From Fragum whitleyi (taxonomy: Eukaryota > Mollusca > Bivalvia > Cardiida > Cardiidae): a stretch of DNA of 64,000 bases. Both the position numbers and the translations under genes were made by a program. The DNA is taken from positions 72,654,948 to 72,718,947 of the forward strand of contig OX411543.1 in NCBI GenBank assembly GCA_948146395.1. Reading direction: 5' to 3'. The notes under the pieces were generated by a model. That model saw nothing but the letters and a program-made list of their open reading frames with translations. It had not been told where the DNA came from and made no database searches. Positions 41,400 through 53,415 of this stretch are shown one piece after another. Position 1 is the first letter of the stretch. Each line of letters starts with the position of its first letter.

Positions 41400-42348
41400 G
41401 GGCCTTTTTATCCCTTGTCCTTTTTGGTGAAGGGGATATGGTAATGGCCTCCTTGCGTCATTCTGACATTCCGTCACTAAACTTGTCCGAAGCATATCTC
41501 CTTAAGTAAAAAGCAATCAACTTGAAACTTTATAAGTGTATAGATCTCAAAGAGGAGAAGTGCAATGCACGAGAACTAAAACTCTTGCTTGCATGGTTTT
41601 GGAGTTATTGCCCTTTGTTATTTTAAATACTTAGATTTTGTCTGGAGCATATCTCCTATTGTATTGAAGTTATCAACCTGAAACTTTTTAGGTGGCTGGA
41701 TCTTATGGAAGAGAAGTGCAGTTCAGAAGAACTACAATTCTTGCTTGCATAATTTTGGAGTTATTGCCCTTTGTTATTATAAATACTTAGATTTTGTCTG
41801 GAGCATATCTCCTAATGTATAAAAGCTATCAACCTGAATCTTTATAGTTGGATAGATCTTATGAAAGAGAAGTGCAGTGCACAAGAACTACAATTCTTGC
41901 TTGCATACTTTTGGAGTTATTGCCCTTTGTTATTTTAAATACTTAGATTTTGTCTGGAGCATATCTCTGGAAGTTGAATAGCTATCAACTTGAAACTTTA
42001 TAGGTTGATAGATCTCATAATGGAGAAGTGCAGTGCACAAGAACCAAGTGCAGTGCAGTGCACAAGAACCAAAACTCTTGTTTGCATTTTTTTGTGCCTT
42101 TTGTTATTTTAAACTCTTACTCTTTGTCTAGGGGAAATCTCTTAAAGTATAATAGCTATCAACTTGAATCTTCATTGGTGGGTAGTTCTTATTGAAGAGA
42201 AGTGCAGTGCATAATTTTGGAGTTTTTGTCCTTTGTAATTTTGAATACTTAGATTTTGTAGGGGACATATCACTAATTCTTTTAGGCTTCAGATTACTTT
42301 CAAGCTTTCAATGTAGGGGATGGCCATGTCTGACATGGCTCTTGCTTC
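41400..42348 (+). repeat. Modular element, GATCTAT family (third level)
   Basis: Begins GCCTTTTTATCCCTTGTCC with 'GAAGGGGATATGG'. Four or five units have 'TTTGTCTGGAGCATATCTCC', 'CTTGAAACTTTATA' and 'GAGAAGTGCAGTGCA'. Ends near 'GGCTCTTGCTTCC'. Same family as 1-510. Confidence 0.7.
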
Positions 42349-43067
42349 CTTTTGAATTCTTGGAATAACATGTCCTCTTTAACAACTAGGCAGATGTTAA
42401 TGAAACTTTGCTAGAAACTAGGGTGAGATCCACTGAAACAATAAAAATGAGGTGAGCGGTGTAGGGCCATTCTGGTCCACTTGTTTTCAGTATAAAATCT
42501 TAATAAATCTTTTTCTCCCAAATCATTGGGCCAATATCAATGAGTGTGTTTGAGTGACCTTTTACTTACATTGTTCAAGTAATTTTTAACCCCTCCCCAT
42601 TAAGGGCTTGGGGCTTATTTTCTCTATAAAATTGTCTCCTCCCAAACCATTGGACCAATTTCAATGAAACTTGGCCTGAGTGTTCCTTGGGCGACCCTCT
42701 TCTGAAGTTGTTGAAAGAATTTTGATATTTGTGTGGCAGGATAAGGCCTATGTTCTTAAATTTCATTGATATATATTCCCATGTTATGTATAGTACTTCT
42801 TTGTTGTTAAAGATCGATCAAGACTGATTCTATAGAATAAGTGAATACTCTTTTACTATTTGGATATTTTTTAAGTGTGGTTTTCCTTCTAATGTTTAGC
42901 CTACACTATAATCAGCTTTACAGTCCATTGTTTTTGCCTCTTCAAGCATTATCTTGAAAACTTCCATATATGACCTAGTTTCTCATTGATAAATTTTTGA
43001 AAGCTAGTGGAGCATTACAGGCCCTTTTGAGCCTCTTGTTTTTTGCATTATTTAGGGTGTTAGCCTT

Positions 43068-43113
43068 GAACTATTGCAAGTAGATATTAACAATAGTTTT
43101 GTGCTGATCCCTC
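43068..43113. repeat. Degenerate AAGTGCC hairpin MITE
   Basis: 'ACTATTGCAAGTAGATATT' and 'AACAATAGTTTTGTGCTGAT' keep the family's edges; the stem is decayed. Confidence 0.45.
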
Positions 43114-43387
43114 TATATACAGTTAATCTTGCAAGAACAACCACCGGTTTTAAGCGCCTTTCAATTCATCAATACTTCATCGAGCAATATTTACAAAAGC
43201 ATTCCAAAAGCAGTATTTGTAGAAAACATTTTATTTTCAAAACATTGAAATCTTTAAAATCCTCACCATAAATAATTAGTAGCTTTTATTCTTTGGATAA
43301 TAATAGACCTTCTGATGTTGCATCTATTTATGCAAGCATAACTATAACAATGACAATACAGCGTGTTCAAAGAAAATGTCGTCGTTG

Positions 43388-43449
43388 TTATTCTAATACC
43401 TCGTAACTACAGCTTGATCAAAGCTGTAGTTATGAGGTTTTAGAATAAT
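43388..43449. repeat. Long hairpin, CTACAGCTT type
   Basis: 'CTAATACCTCGTAACTACAG' mirrors 'CTGTAGTTATGAGGTTTTAG', with a centre at AGCTTGATCAAAGCT. The same centre recurs at 53376-53415. Confidence 0.65.
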
Positions 43450-44062
43450 ATCGACCATATTATACCCCTCCCCAAACTTTGAAAGAGTATTCAAAATTAC
43501 TCAGAATTTCATAGTTGTGTAGAAATTTGGGGAAACAGATGTACCATCTTCAATATATAAAGATTTGAAAGCACTGTTATTGTTACTGTCACACAAATAG
43601 GGCCCAATCTGTTAAGTGCAATCATGAGTCCTTGTCATTCCATAATTCTATATGTATGTTAAATTTTGAATTAAACTATTTTCTCAAAATACATTTCAGT
43701 TGATTATCACAGAGTAGATTCTGTTTCTGGATTGTGCTATCCTTTGAAAGAGTAATTTATCCTTTGTATATATAATTCTTTGGGTCAGAACTGTTTTAGA
43801 TGGTGTACAAAGAGCACGATATAGAACCATGCACGAATATAACAGTTTATGGAAATTCTCCATATCATAACTCAACATAAACAATAAAGTGTCATGACAC
43901 TTTTTTGTTTATGTTGATTAATTTATATTACTTTTTGTCAAGTGTCAGATGAAAGTTGGCTGAACCAAGTTCAAAAGCATAACTTCGGGATATATACTCC
44001 TTACAGACTGAACTTACCTTGCTTGGTCCTTTATTCACTAGACATGCTGAAAATAGTTTTAA
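43450..44062. other. Intergenic spacer with one hairpin (43873-43919)
   Basis: AACATAAACAATAAAGTGTC mirrors GACACTTTTTTGTTTATGTT around ATG. Otherwise nothing recognised. Confidence 0.5.
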
Positions 44063-44222
44063 GTAGACGTTTACGTTCACCAGTGTTACTACGTGAGAAC
44101 AATCCAGTCAGATGTTAATAGCTTTTCAAAAAAGTAATGTAGTTTTTTGTGGACGTTTACGTTCACCAGTGTTACTACGTGAGAACAATCCAGGCAGATG
44201 TTAATAGCTTTTCAAAAAAGTA
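44063..44222. repeat. Two tandem 86-bp copies of the GACGTTTACG repeat
   Basis: 'GACGTTTACGTTCACCAG' at 44066 and 44152, followed by 'CTACGTGAGAACAATCCAG' and 'GCTTTTCAAAAAAGTAAT' in both. Related to 12764-12842. Confidence 0.7.
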
Positions 44223-44999
44223 ATTCCAACTAACGTTCAAGTTCAAGATTTGTTTATGCTAGACGACTGTTCATTTTGAAAACGGCGTGTAACAAGAATT
44301 CTATACAATTTGTAGAATATCTAAATTCCTCTTTGAGTAACGAAAAATCGCCAAATAATTAATTGAACTTTTGCACAAGAAAAATATGGACAAGGCGGTG
44401 ATTCGCCTTCTGTGTTTTCTCGTGGTCAAAGGGAGACAAAAACCAACTGACTTTTTGATAGACTAGTTATTGCCCCCGATACTACTATGTGACTAGATTA
44501 TACACATACACGGTTTTTACAGCGTTGACCAGTTCAGCATTTCTACCACTGTAAACTCAGACCCTTCTGTAATTAAAGCGGATTGCATGTCGGAATCCAG
44601 GACCACCTTTGTGGTTAGGCTTTCACTTGTTATCACTATCAACTATACAGTAGCTTTTTTGCTTCGACGGTTGTACCAGACTAGCCGTGCAGTGAAAGGA
44701 CAAGAAGAAACAGACAGCTCGTTCGCCTTCTATCACTGTTCATTGATATAAACATATATTTAAGATAAAATCTGAATTAATAAATAGCTGAAAGCGATAT
44801 AATTTTTCCGTCAATGTTATACAGGTATTTTGAAATATCCAAATGTTCATTCTTGTCTAAGTATGCTATATTTCCCAGAAGGTCAAAGGGCTACTTATTT
44901 CAAGTGCAGTGTCTTTGATCCTTATTGAAAAACCAACTCAAGACACCTAACTCAGTTGAACGGTTCGCAACATTGACAAAAGTTCGGCGATAAATTTTG
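44223..44999. other. Intergenic spacer, nothing recognised
   Basis: No supported gene or repeat. Confidence 0.4.
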
Positions 45000-45195
45000 T
45001 CGGTGCACCTGCAAAGTGGGATATAATTGAAAAAAAGTGTTTGCACAGTTTTGTCACCTGAACGAAGGGCTGTGTTCGGGATACAATTTATAAACGGTTG
45101 GAATTAGTAACCCGAATTGCACATGATTATTCGTGCAAAGCAGGGTACCAAAATGTTTCACGAACGATTTCATCTTCAATTCAGGGTTACATACG
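45000..45195. repeat. Degraded AGCCCTGC-family palindromes
   Basis: 'GCAAAGTGGGATATAATTG', 'CGAAGGGCTG' and 'GCAAAGCAGGGTACC' are family landmarks in disrupted order; perhaps two half copies. Confidence 0.45.
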
Positions 45196-45258
45196 TAAGG
45201 TTTAGGAGTTCATTTTTGACAATCGTAAATTAAAATCAAATTTACATATCACTATTTT

Positions 45259-47217
45259 TAGCTCACCTGAGCACGAAGTGCTCAAGGTGAGCTTTTGTGG
45301 TCGAGTGATGTCCGTCGTCCGTCGTGTGTCGTCAACATTTACCTTGTAGACACTCTAGAGGCCACATTTTTTGCCCGATCAACCTGAAATTTGGTCAGAA
45401 TGATTGTCTTGATGAAATCTCGGACAAGTTCGAAATTGGGTCAAGGGGGGTCAAAAATGAGGTCACAGGGTCAAATCTTAGAAAAACCTTGTAGACACTC
45501 TAGAAGCCGTATTTTGTGCCCAATCAACCTGAAATTTGGCCCGAATGATTGTTTTGATGAAATCTCGGACAAGTTCGAAATTGGGTCAAGTGGGGTCAAA
45601 AATGAGGTCACAGGGTCAAATCTTAGAAAAACCTTGTAGACACTCTAGAAGCTGTATTTTTTGCCCAATCAACCTGAAATTTGGTCAGAATGATTGTCTT
45701 GATAAAATCTCGGACAAGTTTGAAATTGGGTCAAGTGGGGTCAAAAATGAGGTCACAGGGTCAAATCTTAGAAAAACCTTGTAGACACTCTAGAAGCCAT
45801 ATTTTTTGCCCAATCAACCTGAAATTTAGTCAGAATGGTTGTCTTGATGAATTCTCCGACTAGTTCGAAATTGGGTCAAGTGTGGTCAAAAATGAGGTCA
45901 CAGGGTCAAATCTAAGAAAAACCTTGTAGACACTCTAGAGGCCACATTTTTTGCCCAATCAACCTGAAATTTGGTCAGAATGATTGTCTTGATGAAATCT
46001 CGGACATGTTCGAAATAGGGTCAAGTGGGGTCAAAAATGAGGTCACAGGGTCAAATCTTAGAAAAACCTTGTAGACACTCTAGAAGCCATATTTTGTGCC
46101 CAATCAACCTGAAATTTGGTCAGATTGATTGTCTTGATGAATTTCTTGGACATGTTCGAAATTGGGTCAAATGGGGTCAAAAATGAGGTCACAGGGTCAA
46201 ATCTTAGAAAAAACCTTGTAGACACTCTAGAAGCCATATTTTGTGCCCAATCAACCTGAAATTTGGTCAGAATGATTGTCTTGATGAAATCTCGCACAAG
46301 TTCGAAATTGGGTCAAGTGGGGTAAAAAATGAGGTCATAGGGTCAAATCTTAGAAAAACCTTGTAGACACTCTAGAGGCCACATTTTTTGCCCAATCAAC
46401 CTGAAATTTGGTCAGAATGATTGTCTTGATGAAATCTCGGACAAGTTCAAAATTGGGTCAAGTGTGGTCAAAAATGAGGTCACAGGGTCAAATCTTAGAA
46501 AAACCTTGCAGACACTCTAGAAGTCATATTTTTTGCCATTGAAATTTGGTCAGAATGATTGTCTTGATAAGATCTCGGACATGATAAAAATTGGGTCAAG
46601 TGGGGTCAAAAATAAGGTCACAGGGTCAAATCTTAGAAAAACCTTGTAGACACTCTAGAAGCCATATTTTTTGCCCAATCATCCTGAAATTTGGTCAGAA
46701 TGGTTGTCTTGATCAAATCTCGGACAAGTTTGAAATTGGATCAAGTGGGGTCAAAAATGAGGTCACGGGGTCAAATTTTAGAAAAACCTTGTAGACACTC
46801 TAGAAGCTATATTTTTTGCCCAATCAACCTGAAATTTGGTCAGAATGAACATCTTGATGAAATCTAGGACAAGTTTGAATTGGGTCAAGTGGGGTCAAAA
46901 ATGAGGTCACAGGGTCAAATCTTCGATAAACCTGGTAGACACTCTAGAAGCCATATTTTTTGCCTGATCAACCTGAAAATTGGTCAGAATGATCATCTTG
47001 ATGAAATCTAGGTCAAGTTTGAAATTGGGTCAAGTGGGGTCAAAAATGAGGTCACAGGGTCAAATCTTAGAAAAACCTTGTAAGCAGTGTAAAGGCATCA
47101 TTTTTTTACCCAATCGACCTGAAATTTGGTAAGAATTCTTCATCCTTTCTAAATCTACTTTAAACTATTTTCGACAGTTCATTCAGGTGAGCGATTTAGG
47201 GCCACTATGGCCCTCTT
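45259..47217 (+). mobile_element. Modular element, GCTCACC family, 145-bp units (copy 4, complete)
   Basis: TAGCTCACCTGAGCACGAAG to GGGCCACTATGGCCCTCTT, ends nearly identical to 18255-20243. About twelve units, with 'TAGACACTCTAGA' at 45347 and 45492 (145 bp). Units form their own subfamily ('GTCAAAAATGAGGTCACAGG'). Confidence 0.85.
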
Positions 47218-48907
47218 GTTCAAATGGTATATTTGATTCACGAATTACTTTCATATATAGATCTAATCATTCCACGATTTTATTGACTAGTGTTGGTTAT
47301 AAAGGGTCTTATTGGACCTTGAAGACACGCAAATAGGAAATTAAACATAGCTTTTTTTATACGCCCGAAGGGTTGTATTATGTAATGGCCTGGGTCGTCC
47401 GTCCGACTGTCCTCCATCCGTCGGTCTGTCCGTTTGTCCGAAAGCAATTTTTTGTGTGCGCAACTCCTCCTAATCAATCAATGGGAATGAACTGAAACTT
47501 GGCACAATTACTCCCTATGATGTCTAGTTGTGCATAAGACCTTTGAAATTCAAATCGCTCCAGTCATTCCTGAGAAATCTTGAATTATCTGCCCTTGAAT
47601 ATAACCAAAATCACTTTTTTTGTGTGGCCAACTCCTCCTAAACTATCAATGGGAAAATGCTGAAACTAGACCCAATTACTCCCTATGATGTTTAGTCGTG
47701 CATAAGACCTTTGAAATTCAAATCGCTCCAGTCATTCCTGAGAAATCTTGAATTATCTGCCTTTGAATTATGAAAATCACTATATTTTGTGTGCAACTCA
47801 TCCTTAACTATCATTTGAAATGAGCTGAAACTAGACACAATTACTCTCTATGATGTCTAGTTTTGCATAAGACTTTTCAATTCAAAATGCTCCAGTCATT
47901 CTTCAGTTATCTTGGATTATCTGCCCTTTAGTTGATAAAAAACAAAATTTCTTGTCAGCTCATTTTCTCCTACATTTTGGATGGTAATGAAAGGAAACTT
48001 GCCATAATGACTCTGTAGGTTGTCTATTTGTGCATAGGACTAAATATTTTTTCATATTTAAAGTAGTTCCAGATTTATCTGCCCTTCACTTCACAAAATA
48101 GTTTATATTTACAGATTTTTTTTTTTTGTGTATGTGTGTGCACAACTCCTACAAAGGGCAGAATTCACGAATATCAATTTTTGGCCCTGTAATTTCTTAT
48201 TTTATAAATCTTTGAAAACATACTAAAAACATTGTGTTTGTATTAAATGACCTTCCTTCAGTTCCACAATATGAAATAGCTTTTCGTTAATACCTTTCTG
48301 TCATGCCAAAAAACACCTCAAAATAACCCCTGTTTTCACAAAAATAGCCTTTTACCACAGGTTTTTCGTTAAAAGTTTCACAAAAAACTAAGTTCACACT
48401 CATGCGACACCTTGAAATTTTGAAATCATTTAAATAAACTAAAGAGGAATCTTATTTTCAGCTTATAAAAGTGTGGCAGATATGTGATCAATATTCAAAA
48501 TAACGAAAATGAAAGTACAATCTTGCAATTTTTCAACAATTTTTGAAACAAGTATAATTTAAAAAAAAAAAATAGATGTCTGTGACACCAAACACAACAA
48601 TATAGTTTGAACTATTTTGGTAACTAATTGACATGTGATAAAGCAGGACTTCCTCTTTTCCTTCAAACTTACATTTTCTCCAATAATTCCGATTGAAGTG
48701 TGTCAAACGCAAATTAATTATTAGGCATGATGTCGAAATGACGTCACTTTCTGTATTTGACGTCATTATCGCAGACAACGTTAACATTGCATTGAATGTT
48801 CCGAATTTGTTCGTATATGCTAATTCAACAAATAAGAACATAAAAATTGATAGTTTGAGTCACCAAAACCATTCATATTAAAACAACCAAAAACTGGTTG
48901 GTATTTT

Positions 48908-49899
48908 TAGCTCACCTGAGCACTCATGTAAGGTGAGCTTTAAGGATCACCCTAACACCATTGTGCGTAGTGTGTCATGTGTCATCAACTTTCTTAGGCC
49001 TATTTCAATGAAATTTTGCATGAATATTCTCTGTATGACTCCTGTCAAAAATTGTTCGAGAAATTTTGATTGGCCCATTTATATGGGGTTTCAGGGCGGG
49101 GCTTATTTTGGGCCTGAAATCATTGAACAACATCTCCTGAACCACCGGGCTGATTTTTAAACTTTACCAGAATGTTCCTTGGGTAATCCTCTTTAGATAT
49201 TGTTCGCAAAATTTGATTGACCCATAAAGATGGGCGTGGCAGGGCATGGCTAATTTTGTCCCTGAAATCTTCGGAAGTAATCTCTTCCTGAATAACCGGG
49301 CCGATTTCGTTAAAACTTTGCAGAAAATTCCTTCGTTGAACCTTTTCAAAAATTGTTTGCAAAACTGTGATTGGCCCATAAATATGGGCGTGGCAGGGCG
49401 GGACTTATTTTGAGCCGGAAATCTTTGAACAACATCTCCTCCTGAACCACTGGGCCGATTTCAATGATGCTTTATTAGAATATTCCTTGGGTTACCCTTT
49501 TAAAAAACTGTCTGCAAAATCTTGATTGCCCCATAAATATCGGTGTGGCAGGGCGGGGTTTATTTTGAACCGGAATTCTTTGATCGACATTTCCTCCTGA
49601 ACCACTGGGCCGATTTCAATGATGCTTTATTAGAATGTTCCTTGGGTGACCCTCTTCAGATATCGCTCGCAAAATTTTGATTGGCCCTTTACTATAGACA
49701 TGGCAGAGTGGGACGTATTTTGAGCCTCCTCAGTAATGAATGGGTGGGCAGGGCCTATTATCACTTTTATTCTTGAAATAACATCTCCTCTTCAACAGGA
49801 AGGAAAATGTGAATGAAACTTTGCTAGAAAGTTACTTGAATGAGATCCACTGGACCAATAAAATTCAGGTGAGCGGTTAACGGCCATTCTGACCCTCTT
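48908..49899 (+). mobile_element. Modular element, GCTCACC ends, about 155-bp units
   Basis: TAGCTCACCTGAGCACTCAT to GCGGTTAACGGCCATTCTG then ACCCTCTT. Units repeat 'TGGCAGGGCGGG', 'CTCCTGAACCACTGGGCCGA' and 'CCTTGGGT' at about 155 bp. Confidence 0.7.
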
Positions 49900-50386
49900 G
49901 TTTAAAAAACTCTTTATTTCATGTATATTCCAATTACATGTATTATAATATGTGCATCATAAAGCAATATAAAACACACCAAAATAACCAAGAAAATTGA
50001 ATATTTTCAATATTTATGGGTATAAATATATTTAGAACATAGTTACTATTTCCCAGGCTACTTAATTATACAAAGAGCAATGAGTAGATGATGTTGATTA
50101 TTTACTCATTTTTCAAAAACAGATTCCATCCTCATATCATATATAATAACAAGTAAAGAAAATGCGTAAATAGTAAAAAAGCTTAAAATCAAAAAAACAT
50201 TAAAACCAGCTATTTTAATTGTCATGGTTACCAGTCTTTTTTAAAATTACACCATGAGTTTGATAAGTAAAAACTTTGGATTCTTATCTACAGGATGCAT
50301 ACAAAATATTGCATTTATATAATACTTATGGCCTAATCATATTTCAAAGAAGGGCTTAACTTAGCAAATGTTCAACTTTATGGCCT

Positions 50387-50946
50387 GTTGCCATGGAAAC
50401 CAGTTTTCACAGGAACTCTTTTGAAGGTAATTTCCACAGTTTTAAGATGGTCTTTACTTTTGTGTCAAATTAAATCTGGATTAGAGAACACAAGTTCAAA
50501 TATTGTTAAAATAGTTACAGAGAATCAAGAAAAAAATACTTAATGCATGTTATCAATAACTCTAATATTTCAAAAATATGTCCTTTGGTTAAGATCGTAG
50601 CACACACATTAAAATCTAGGAGGCATAGAACATGCTTTATAAAAACATGTGTTTAATGCAAACAGTTATCACAACACCTTTAAAACAATAAATTCATGTT
50701 TTTTTTTGTGTTTGATTATGCGTATTTTCTACAGTTAATAATGCTCTCTGCAAATGGAATCTTTTTCGTTTCCATGGCAACAAAATTGAAATATGGAATT
50801 TTGTTCAAAAGGAAATTGTCTAAACATATCATTTGCCTTTTCAAAGGTAAAAGAAGCATAATAAACTCATTTTAAATGATTCTATGTCAAAACATGATGA
50901 ATTTACTAGGTGCTTGTTAGTTGTTGCCATGGTAACATAGAAAAAA
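50387..50946. promoter_or_regulatory. Three X-box-like palindromes
   Basis: GTTGCCATGGAAAC (50387-50400), GTTTCCATGGCAAC (50768-50781) and GTTGCCATGGTAAC (50933-50946). Each fits the RFX X-box pattern (GTTGCC, short spacer, RGNAAC). They lie in the inverted-repeat element, so they may reflect repeat history rather than a live enhancer. Confidence 0.4.
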
Positions 50947-51543
50947 GAAACATGACTTTGAAAGATCATTTTGTTACACATAGATGCAAAACTACCATTT
51001 TATAACTTTTTTGCAAAAAAATAACACAGGGCCAAAAACACCCTTTCGTGAACCTAGCCCTTTAATTGGATTGAAATGAATCCTGCCATAATGTAACCCT
51101 GATATTTGGTTAAGCATAAGACTTCAGAAATTCAAAAAGCTTGGGTCTTTCTTGTATTATCTGCCCCTGAATTGATTGAAATTCACTATTTTTCTTTTGT
51201 GAGCAACTCGTCACACTTTGAATTGGAATGAACTGAAACTTGCAAAATAACTGTTTGGCATATAGTTGTGCATAAAATCATTTACAATTTACACTCAAAA
51301 GGTCATACTATGTTATGGCACCAGTTGTCTGTCTGTCTGTTTGAAATATTTTTAGCTATCATTCAAGCTCAAGTTACTGACAAGCCAAGGTTACTGACAA
51401 GCCCTATCAGGTGTATATGCGCCGCTCTGCGAAGCTCTTGTTAAAGAAATGTAATACAATATCTCTAATTTCGTCCAATTCGAAATTCGAGAAATTTAAC
51501 CCTTACATAACATTCAATACTCGCTCTTCACACTCTGTATAAT

Positions 51544-52337
51544 TAGCTCACCTAAGCACGAAGTGCTCAAGGTCAGCTATAGTGAGCATCCAATGTTCGT
51601 TGACAGTCGTGCATTGTCCACATTTTCTTTAAACATCTTCTCTTCCTAAAGCAGTGGGCCAATCTTGATAAAACTTGACAGGGATATTCAAGCTCTACCA
51701 AAGGTGTTCAAATAGATGAAATCCACCCTTAACTCTCCCTTTACTCTAAACAGAAAGGGTGAAAATAGGAAAATCTTCAAAAATCTTCTTTCCAAAACCA
51801 GAGAGCAGACCGCTTTCATATTTGTTATGTAGCATCATCAAGTAGACTTCTACTAAGTTTATTCATACTTAGAGCCTGGGGTCATATTTGGGCTCTACAC
51901 GGCCGCAACCTTTTTACATAGAACCAAAGAGCGAAAATCCTTGAAAATCTTCATCACTGAAACCAGAAGGCAGACAGCTTTCCTAATTTGTACATATCAT
52001 CTTGTAGGCCTCTACCAAGTTTGTTCATATCAAGACCCTAGAGTCATATTTGGGCTCCACCCGGGCACAACCCTTTCTACATAGAATCAAAAAGCGAAAC
52101 TTTTAAAATCGTCTTTTCTGAAACCAGAAGACAGACAGCTTTCATATTTTGTTTGTAGCATCATCTACCATTGACCTCTACCAAGTTTGTTCATATCAAG
52201 ACCCTGGGATTTTTTGGGGCTCCACCCGGGCGCACCCCTTTAAGCTCATTTATGTAGCATCATCTAGTGGACCTCTACCAAGTTTGTTCATATAAAGACC
52301 CGGGGGTCATATTTGGGCTCCACCTGGGCGCATCCGT
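51544..52337 (+). repeat. Modular element, GCTCACC-type left end, 'GACAGCTTTC' units
   Basis: TAGCTCACCTAAGCACGAAG, then units as in 27994-29029 ('AGGCAGACAGCTTTC', 'TTTGTTCATATCAAGACCC'). No right-end hairpin; it runs into the next element. Confidence 0.65.
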
Positions 52338-52850
52338 TTTTAGCTCACCTGAGCACAAGATGCTTTTGTGATGACCTGTTGTCTGTTGGTCGTCGGAAGT
52401 TGTCAAGGGTTCTTTAAACATGTTCTCCTCAGTAACCAATGGGCGGATAACAATCAAACTTGGCAGAAATGTTCCTTGGGTGACCCTTCTCAAAACATGT
52501 TTGTGGATTTTTGATTGACCCCCAAATGTGGGCATGGCAGGGCGGGGCATATTTTTAGCACGAAATCTTTAAACATCCTTGGTAACCGAAGGGTTGATTT
52601 CAACCAAACTTGGCAGAAATGATCCTTGGGTGACCCTTTTCAAAACTTGTTTGTGGATTTTTGATTGACCTCCAAATATGGGTGTGGCAGGATGGGCTGA
52701 CTTTGAGCCCGAAATCTTTTATCATCTTCTCATCAGTAACCCATGGGCGGATTTCAACTAAGCTTGGCAGAAATGTTCCTTGGGTGACCCTTTTCAAAAC
52801 TTGTTCGTGGATTTTTGATTGACCTCCAAATGTTTTTTTTTTTAAAGAAG
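52338..52850 (+). repeat. Modular element, GCTCACC-type, truncated
   Basis: TTTTTAGCTCACCTGAGCAC at 52336, then three units 'TCAAACTTGGCAGAAATGTT' and 'TTCCTTGGGTGACCC'. It breaks off at a T-run near 52835. Confidence 0.65.
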
Positions 52851-53066
52851 TCTAATGAGGCAGCCAAGGAAGGGGTGCACAACTTTTTCGAAATGTAAAT
52901 TTTTAAGTTCAAACGTGGTAACAACGTTTATTACCGGACCGTGCACTCTCAATGAAGATTGTACGCTAATCTACACGACAGTCAGGAACGGACAGCATAG
53001 GCGTAACTAGGATTTAGAAGTTTATACGCACTCAGAAGGCGACCAACATAGAATATATAGGATAAA

Positions 53067-53348
53067 GGCGATATGTGGACTGTGATAAAAGATGAATGTC
53101 TTCCTCCGCTCCCTTTTTCAAAAGGCGGTATGTGGACTGTATCATAAGATGAATGTCCTCCTCCGCTCCCTTTTTCAAAAGGCGGTATGTGGACTGTATC
53201 ATAAGATGAATGTCCTCCTCCGCTCCCTTTTTCAAAAGGCGGTATGTGGACTGTATCATAAGATGAATGTCCTCCTCCGCTCCCCTTTTCAAAGGCGGTA
53301 TGTGGACTGTATCAAAAGATGAATGTCCTCCTCCGCTCCCTTTTTCAA
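53067..53348. repeat. 57-bp minisatellite, five units
   Basis: GGCGRTATGTGGACTGT starts at 53067, 53124, 53181, 53238 and 53294 (periods 57, 57, 57, 56). Inner units are almost identical. 57 is 19 codons, so frames stay open on both strands; I do not call a gene. Confidence 0.85.
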
Positions 53349-53375
53349 TGATTTGAGCGTTTCTGAATAATCAAA

Positions 53376-53415
53376 ACATCGTTACTACAGCTTGAATAAG
53401 CTGTAGTTTCGATGT
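53376..53415. repeat. Hairpin, CTACAGCTT type
   Basis: ACATCGTTACTACAGCTT mirrors AAGCTGTAGTTTCGATGT around GAAT. Related to 43388-43449. Confidence 0.65.

Larger units (their letters stand above)
39359..42484 (+). mobile_element. Second-level GCTCACC-type element in the stack
   Basis: Left AAGCTCACCTGTGCACAACA, right GGTGAGCGGTGTAGGGCCAT then CTGGTCCACTTG. Units read 'CAATGAAACTTTACCAGAATG' and 'GGCAGGGTGGGGCTTATTTTG'. Itself split by 39556-40602 and 41400-42348. Confidence 0.55.
39002..43039 (+). mobile_element. Outer modular element of a nested stack
   Basis: Left end TTAGCTCCACTGGCCAGAGG at 39001; right end near 43020-43039 (GGCCCTTTTGAGCCTCTTG). Its units ('CTCCTCACAAACCATTGAG', 'TTTCAATGAAACT') run in 39061-39358 and resume at 42485. 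It is interrupted by 39359-42484. Confidence 0.55.
48153..51063. mobile_element. 2.9-kb inverted-repeat element inside the previous one
   Basis: Left AAAGGGCAGAATTCACGAAT and TTTTTGGCCCTG; right CAGGGCCAAAAACACC and TTCGTGAACCTAGCCCTTT: about 36 bp of imperfect inverted ends. No long frame. The target duplication is not clear. It contains 48908-49899. Confidence 0.6.
47355..51430 (+). mobile_element. Modular element, ACGCCCGAAGGG family, split by another element
   Basis: Palindromic left start ATACGCCCGAAGGGTTGTAT, then CCGTCCGACTGTCC, then units with 'CAACTCCTCCTAA', 'GAACTGAAACTTGGCACAAT' and 'GAATTATCTGCCC'. Units stop at 48152 and resume at 51064. Right end uncertain. Confidence 0.6.

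Noticed and set aside
49120..49379. Minus-strand frames with the recurring theme TQGTF (also 39091, 41071, 52275, 52600)
   Set aside because: The theme comes from the conserved CCTTGGGTGACC core of modular repeats; the frames are broken in most units. Shared DNA explains it without coding.
53032..53322. Repeat-protein frames on both strands
   Set aside because: By-product of a 57-bp minisatellite; open frames on both strands of the same repeat argue against coding.
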